Shown here: positions 60,801-64,000 of the stretch, piece after piece
Layout of the letters: each line of letters begins with the position of its first letter
How positions within the stretch are numbered: position 1 is the stretch's first letter
Origin: an actinobacterium SCGC AAA278-I18
GTDB taxonomy: Bacteria > Actinomycetota > Actinomycetes > Nanopelagicales > Nanopelagicaceae
Direction of reading: 5' to 3'
DNA length: 64,000 bases
Assembly: GCA_000378865.1 (NCBI GenBank)
Contig: KB900443.1
Span: forward strand, 1 to 64,000
Notes under the pieces: generated by a model
Seen by the model: the letters and a program-made list of their open reading frames with translations, nothing else
Database searches by the model: none
Told to the model about the DNA's origin: nothing
Made by a program: the position numbers and the translations under genes

Positions 60801-61295
60801 ATGACAAAGCAAAAAATAAATAAAAACTCACTTGAGTTTCCACGTGAGGCTCGCAGAACACTTAAGCCTTCCTATGATCCAGATGCATTTGGCCGTTGGT
60901 CAGAGAAGTTTGCCCGCTTCCTAGGTACTGCACGCTTTTTGGTCTATATGACTGCATTTGTTTTACTTTGGGTTACTTGGAACTCATTAGCACCTGATGA
61001 TTTAAAATTTGATCACTATCCATTTATTTTCTTAACCTTACTTTTATCACTTCAGGCATCATATGCAGCACCGTTAATTTTGCTGGCGCAAAACCGTCAA
61101 GCAGATAGAGACCGTATTCAGGCTAAAGAAGATCGGGATCGGGATGAGCGCAATATCGCAGATACTGAGTATTTAGCTCGCGAGTTAGCCTCACTAAGAA
61201 CAGCACTTGGTGAAGTAACAACTAGAGATTACTTACATAGTGAGATTTCAGAGGCAATAGAGGAGATTGTTACCAAGCTTAATAAAAAGTCTTAG
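60801..61295 (+). CDS. DUF1003 membrane protein
   Basis: A 164-residue protein with two membrane helices (about 44-60, ARFLVYMTAFVLLWVTWN, and 74-96, FIFLTLLLSLQASYAAPLILL), the AAPLILLAQNRQADRDR signature of DUF1003 and a long charged cytoplasmic helix. It starts 2 bp after the MgtE_N/CBS gene, so they form an operon, and it overlaps the convergent mrp gene by four bases. Function unknown; partnership with the CBS protein is inferred from conserved linkage. Confidence 0.9.
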   Translation: MTKQKINKNSLEFPREARRTLKPSYDPDAFGRWSEKFARFLGTARFLVYMTAFVLLWVTWNSLAPDDLKFDHYPFIFLTLLLSLQASYAAPLILLAQNRQADRDRIQAKEDRDRDERNIADTEYLARELASLRTALGEVTTRDYLHSEISEAIEEIVTKLNKKS

Positions 61296-62407
61296 GTGTT
61301 TATATTTAATCTAACTCCAACTAAAGATTTAGGACGAATTATTATTTTGTCTAAAATACCAGCAAAGATTGCCATAACTTTTTGATCAGTAAGCACAATT
61401 GGATTACCCGCATCTCCACCCTCACGAAGTTCAGCATTAAATGGAATCTTTGCGAGCAGTGGCACATCTGCACCAACTAATTGGCTTAATCTGCGAGAGG
61501 TTTCCTCGCCACCACCACTACCAAAGATCGAAATCTTCTCACCACAATTAGCACATGCACTGTCTGACATATTTTCAATAACACCAATTACTGGTTGCTT
61601 AATTTGATGGGCAATTCTGCCAGCACGTTCGGCAACCTCAGCTGCGGCAATTTGAGGCGTAGTAACAACAATAATCTCTGAAGTAGGAATTAGCTGGCCA
61701 AGTGAGATTGCAATATCACCAGTTCCTGGTGGTAAATCAAGAAGAAGTAGATCTAGATCCCCCCAGTAAGCATCACTTAATAATTGTTCTAGCACACGGT
61801 GCAGAAGTGGTCCGCGATATGCAACAGGATCGGATCGCTCAGGTTTAAACATCTCCATTGAAACCACTTTAACGCCGTAATTTTCAACTGGAATGAAGGT
61901 TTGATCAATTGCAGTTGGACGTTTGTCTAAAATTCCCATAAGTCGCGGAATTGAGTGACCATAAACATCGGCATCTAAAATTCCAACTTTTAAACCACGG
62001 GCAGCAGCAGCTACTGCTAAATTAACTGTGACCGATGATTTACCAACTCCACCCTTACCAGATGCAATTCCTAATACTCTAGTTAATGAATCAGGTTGAG
62101 CAAAGGGAATAAATTTCTCTCTTCCACCTCGAATTAGTTTTTTAACATTATTACGTTGCTCTTCATTCATCACACCAAAAGCAATATCAATACTTTTAAC
62201 CTCGGTTATATGAGCAAGTGATTTAGTAATATCAGCATGCAGTCGATCCTTCATTGGGCACCCAACGATGGTAAGTAAAATGCCAATCTTTGCAACACCT
62301 GATGTGAACTCAACAGATTCAACCATCCCAAGCTCTGGAAGAGGTTTGTGTAACTCTGGGTCTATTACTGTGGCTAATGCGGTGTTTATTAACTCAACGG
62401 TACTCAT
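61292..62407 (-). CDS. mrp: Mrp/ApbC-family P-loop iron-sulfur carrier
   Basis: A 371-residue protein: an N-terminal MIP18/DUF59 domain (about 1-90, VIDPELHKPLPELGMV), then a deviant Walker A ASGKGGVGKSSVTVN (about 114-128), the LLLDLPPGTGD strand and a CxxC (CANC, about 286-289) for a bridging cluster. It is thought to ferry Fe-S clusters to client enzymes. Its ATG overlaps the tatB stop by four bases; htrA, tatB and mrp form one operon like Rv1223-Rv1224-Rv1229c in mycobacteria, but tighter. Confidence 0.93.
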   Translation of the reverse strand: MSTVELINTALATVIDPELHKPLPELGMVESVEFTSGVAKIGILLTIVGCPMKDRLHADITKSLAHITEVKSIDIAFGVMNEEQRNNVKKLIRGGREKFIPFAQPDSLTRVLGIASGKGGVGKSSVTVNLAVAAAARGLKVGILDADVYGHSIPRLMGILDKRPTAIDQTFIPVENYGVKVVSMEMFKPERSDPVAYRGPLLHRVLEQLLSDAYWGDLDLLLLDLPPGTGDIAISLGQLIPTSEIIVVTTPQIAAAEVAERAGRIAHQIKQPVIGVIENMSDSACANCGEKISIFGSGGGEETSRRLSQLVGADVPLLAKIPFNAELREGGDAGNPIVLTDQKVMAIFAGILDKIIIRPKSLVGVRLNINT

Positions 62408-62700
62408 AAAAGATCAGGATCAATCTTTGGTTTTGGCTTCATATCAAAATCACTTTTATCAATAACATCACCAATATGTTTCTTAATAAATGCCTTTGGG
62501 TGCAGATCTTTTACTTGTAAATCTTCATAACCTGGACCAAGATTTTCTTTTAATTCATTTGTAGCATTTTGTGCGATATTTTTTAATTTAATTAAGAATT
62601 TAGTAGCATCTGCTGCAACACTTGGCATTCGATCTGGACCAATTAAAATCATGCCCAGAACTAATAAGCCAATTATTTCACCGCCACCAATATTAAACAT
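62404..62700 (-). CDS. tatB: Twin-arginine translocase subunit TatB
   Basis: A 98-residue membrane protein. Single N-terminal span with the TatB/TatA hinge (FNIGGGEIIGLLVLGMILIG, then PDRMP), followed by an amphipathic helix (VAADATKFLIKLKNIAQNA) and a charged tail. The GPDRMP hinge and tail length favour TatB over TatA. It starts 2 bp after htrA and overlaps mrp by four bases. Tat substrates would be folded, cofactor-bearing exported proteins. Confidence 0.9.
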   Translation of the reverse strand: MFNIGGGEIIGLLVLGMILIGPDRMPSVAADATKFLIKLKNIAQNATNELKENLGPGYEDLQVKDLHPKAFIKKHIGDVIDKSDFDMKPKPKIDPDLL

Positions 62701-62702
62701 AT

Positions 62703-63827
62703 TTATTTCTTGGATGCAGCTAGGGTCACAACCACCTCATTTGTTACATTATTTCTAGTGTATCCAACCTTAACTTTATCCCCAACACTATGGCTTCGAA
62801 TTGCCACAATTAACTCATCAGAGTTACTTATATTAACGCCATCAAATTTTATGATTACATCGCCAACCTTTAAGCCAGCTCTAGCTGCTGGGCCATTAGG
62901 TGTTATGCCAACTCCTTCACTTGAGATTAGTGCACCAGTTCCAGTAAACCTTATGTCAACTGAGATTCCCATAATTGGATAGGTAGCAGAGCCAGTTTTA
63001 ATTAATTGCTCCACAGTTTTCTTTGCTTGATTAATTGGTATTGCAAAACCTAAGCCAATTGAGCCAGATTGAGTACCAGAGCCAAGAGTTGCAATTGCTG
63101 AGTTCACGCCGATTACTGCACCAGTTGCATCTACTAATGGTCCACCTGAGTTACCAGGATTAATTGCAGCATCAGTTTGGATAGCGTTAATAAATGAGGT
63201 TTCACCACTTCCATTACCAGTAGTTACTGCACGATTTTTTGAACTAATAATCCCGGAGGTAACAGTTCCAGATAAGCCAAGGGGTGAGCCGATTGCAATT
63301 ACTGCATCACCAACCTGTACTAGATCACTATTTCCTAATTGCAGGGTTGGCGCAGATGTAACATCTATTTTTAGAACCGCTAAGTCATAGGAGTTATCTC
63401 GACCAATCAATTTAGCAGGATATTTTTTACCATCTGATAACTCAACGGTAATTGTGCCACTAACTGCTCCAGGCTCAACCACATGGTTATTAGTTAAAAT
63501 AAGCCCATTGCTGTCTAGAAAAAAGCCAGAGCCAGTATCAGAGCCAGTTGGTGCTTTTACTGAGATTGAGACCACTGCTGGAATAACTCGAGCAGCAAGA
63601 GCAGCAATTGAATCAGGTGCGCGTTCAACAATATTTTTAGTATCAACTAAATTTGCACCAAGATTTGTTGAAGTATTTCTCCCAATTGATGCACCAATCC
63701 CACCAGCTACAAGTGCAACTATTACGACAAGAACAAAAAAAGATGAGTTACTTCTCTTCTCAACTACCTGTATTTGCCTTGCTTGACCGCTTGGTTGCCA
63801 CCATGGAGTCTCAGATGGTTGCCTCAT
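62703..63827 (-). CDS. htrA: HtrA/DegP-like membrane-anchored serine protease
   Basis: A 374-residue envelope quality-control protease: a cytoplasmic N-terminus rich in Pro/Trp, one span at about 29-46, a trypsin-like domain with catalytic triad H115 (LTNNHVV), D148 (NSYDLAVL) and S227 (GNSGGPLV), and a C-terminal PDZ domain (about 285-370, GPAARAGLKVGDVI). It matches actinobacterial HtrA/PepD. ATG 63827 abuts the stop of the O-methyltransferase gene. The sigE and anti-sigma genes that usually sit between them are absent. Confidence 0.94.
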   Translation of the reverse strand: MRQPSETPWWQPSGQARQIQVVEKRSNSSFFVLVVIVALVAGGIGASIGRNTSTNLGANLVDTKNIVERAPDSIAALAARVIPAVVSISVKAPTGSDTGSGFFLDSNGLILTNNHVVEPGAVSGTITVELSDGKKYPAKLIGRDNSYDLAVLKIDVTSAPTLQLGNSDLVQVGDAVIAIGSPLGLSGTVTSGIISSKNRAVTTGNGSGETSFINAIQTDAAINPGNSGGPLVDATGAVIGVNSAIATLGSGTQSGSIGLGFAIPINQAKKTVEQLIKTGSATYPIMGISVDIRFTGTGALISSEGVGITPNGPAARAGLKVGDVIIKFDGVNISNSDELIVAIRSHSVGDKVKVGYTRNNVTNEVVVTLAASKK

Positions 63828-64000
63828 TTAAGTAAGTTTATTGGCTACTAATAGACCGGCGCCAATTGGAATCACAGAGGCTGCCCAACGAGCATCCTCT
63901 TTTATTACTTTAATAGCATCTCGCCTAGCAATACTCTCAGGATCGCGCTGAGTCGAATCTGCCACCTTGCCACCACTTAACACATGATCAATTACTAATA
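63828..64000 (-). CDS. SAM-dependent O-methyltransferase, C-terminal part (runs off the window)
   Basis: Only the last 57 codons are visible, ending at TAA 63830-63828. They read IDHVLSGGKVADSTQRDP, then a helix ESIARRDAIKVIKEDARW and IPIGAGLLVANKL, matching the end of class-I O-methyltransferases of the Rv1220c/caffeoyl-CoA-methyltransferase type (DNVLxxGxVAD...PxGDGLLVA). The neighbouring order methyltransferase-htrA agrees with mycobacteria after loss of sigE and rseA. Its stop is immediately followed by the htrA ATG. Confidence 0.8.
   Translation of the reverse strand, partial: LVIDHVLSGGKVADSTQRDPESIARRDAIKVIKEDARWAASVIPIGAGLLVANKLT

Overview
The window looks like a chromosome segment of a streamlined, low-GC, free-living actinobacterium. 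Actinobacterial hallmarks are plentiful: two WhiB regulators, MtrA/MtrB, a PdtaS-type kinase beside whiB1, a mycothiol deacetylase (MshB), an AhpE peroxiredoxin, homodimeric AceE, and DUF3052, DUF3107, DUF3499 and DUF5719 proteins. Many gene neighbourhoods match those I remember from Mycobacterium tuberculosis, while the DNA is AT-rich, spacers are tiny and start/stop codons often overlap. This combination suggests the freshwater acI lineage (Nanopelagicales: Planktophila/Nanopelagicus type). That assignment is inference from gene content, not from a marker search.

Layout. 1-2.4 kb: end of a secreted YHYH-like gene, a small monooxygenase-like gene between two copies of the RNase P RNA 3' end, rnpB with its terminator, an RNase H and a zinc-ribbon protein. 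2.5-9.4 kb: a lone bacterial indoleamine 2,3-dioxygenase, then the most unusual part of the window, four paralogous secreted proteins. All four share a signal peptide and a short two-cysteine module but carry two different metallopeptidase-like domains, arranged as two bicistrons behind near-identical promoters. 9.5-17.6 kb: tRNA-Val, ahpE, DUF3052, aceE, tmRNA (ssrA), smpB, ftsX, ftsE, prfB. 17.6-19 kb: four Tad/Flp pilin-like genes. 19-28 kb: sugar and amino-acid catabolism (kinase, Gfo/Idh dehydrogenase, rbsD, rbsK, two class-III aminotransferases around an mmsA-type dehydrogenase, a D-lactate/glycolate oxidase). 28-30.6 kb: TerC and a TagGH/Wzm-Wzt-type polysaccharide ABC exporter. 30.6-34 kb: two small membrane proteins, a GNAT enzyme, metB, msrB, msrA, tRNA-Arg. 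34-44.8 kb: whiB1, pdtaS, TadZ-like and CpaB-like proteins, an Rv3235-family protein, secA, comF, mtrB, mtrA, ahcY. 44.9-53.9 kb: phosphomannomutase, DUF3499, DUF5719, a very large glycosyltransferase, whiB2, a sugar-phosphate nucleotidyltransferase, dapC, fdxA. 54-64 kb: a small SH3-like protein, cysS, DUF6113, mshB, a TetR regulator, DUF3107, a PHP phosphoesterase, a DMT exporter, an MgtE_N/CBS protein, DUF1003, mrp, tatB, htrA and the 3' end of an O-methyltransferase.

Functional themes are envelope and division control (FtsEX, MtrAB, SecA, TatB, HtrA, WhiB1/2, polysaccharide export, mannose-phosphate metabolism), ribosome rescue (ssrA, smpB, prfB), redox and thiol homeostasis (AhpE, MshB, MsrA/B, ferredoxin) and sulfur amino acids (MetB, AhcY). 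At least fifteen genes show a TAnnnT hexamer ending 6-7 nt before the start codon, as expected for leaderless transcription. Others have clear AGGAG-type ribosome sites, so both initiation modes appear to coexist. No CRISPR array, insertion sequence, integrase or prophage gene was seen.
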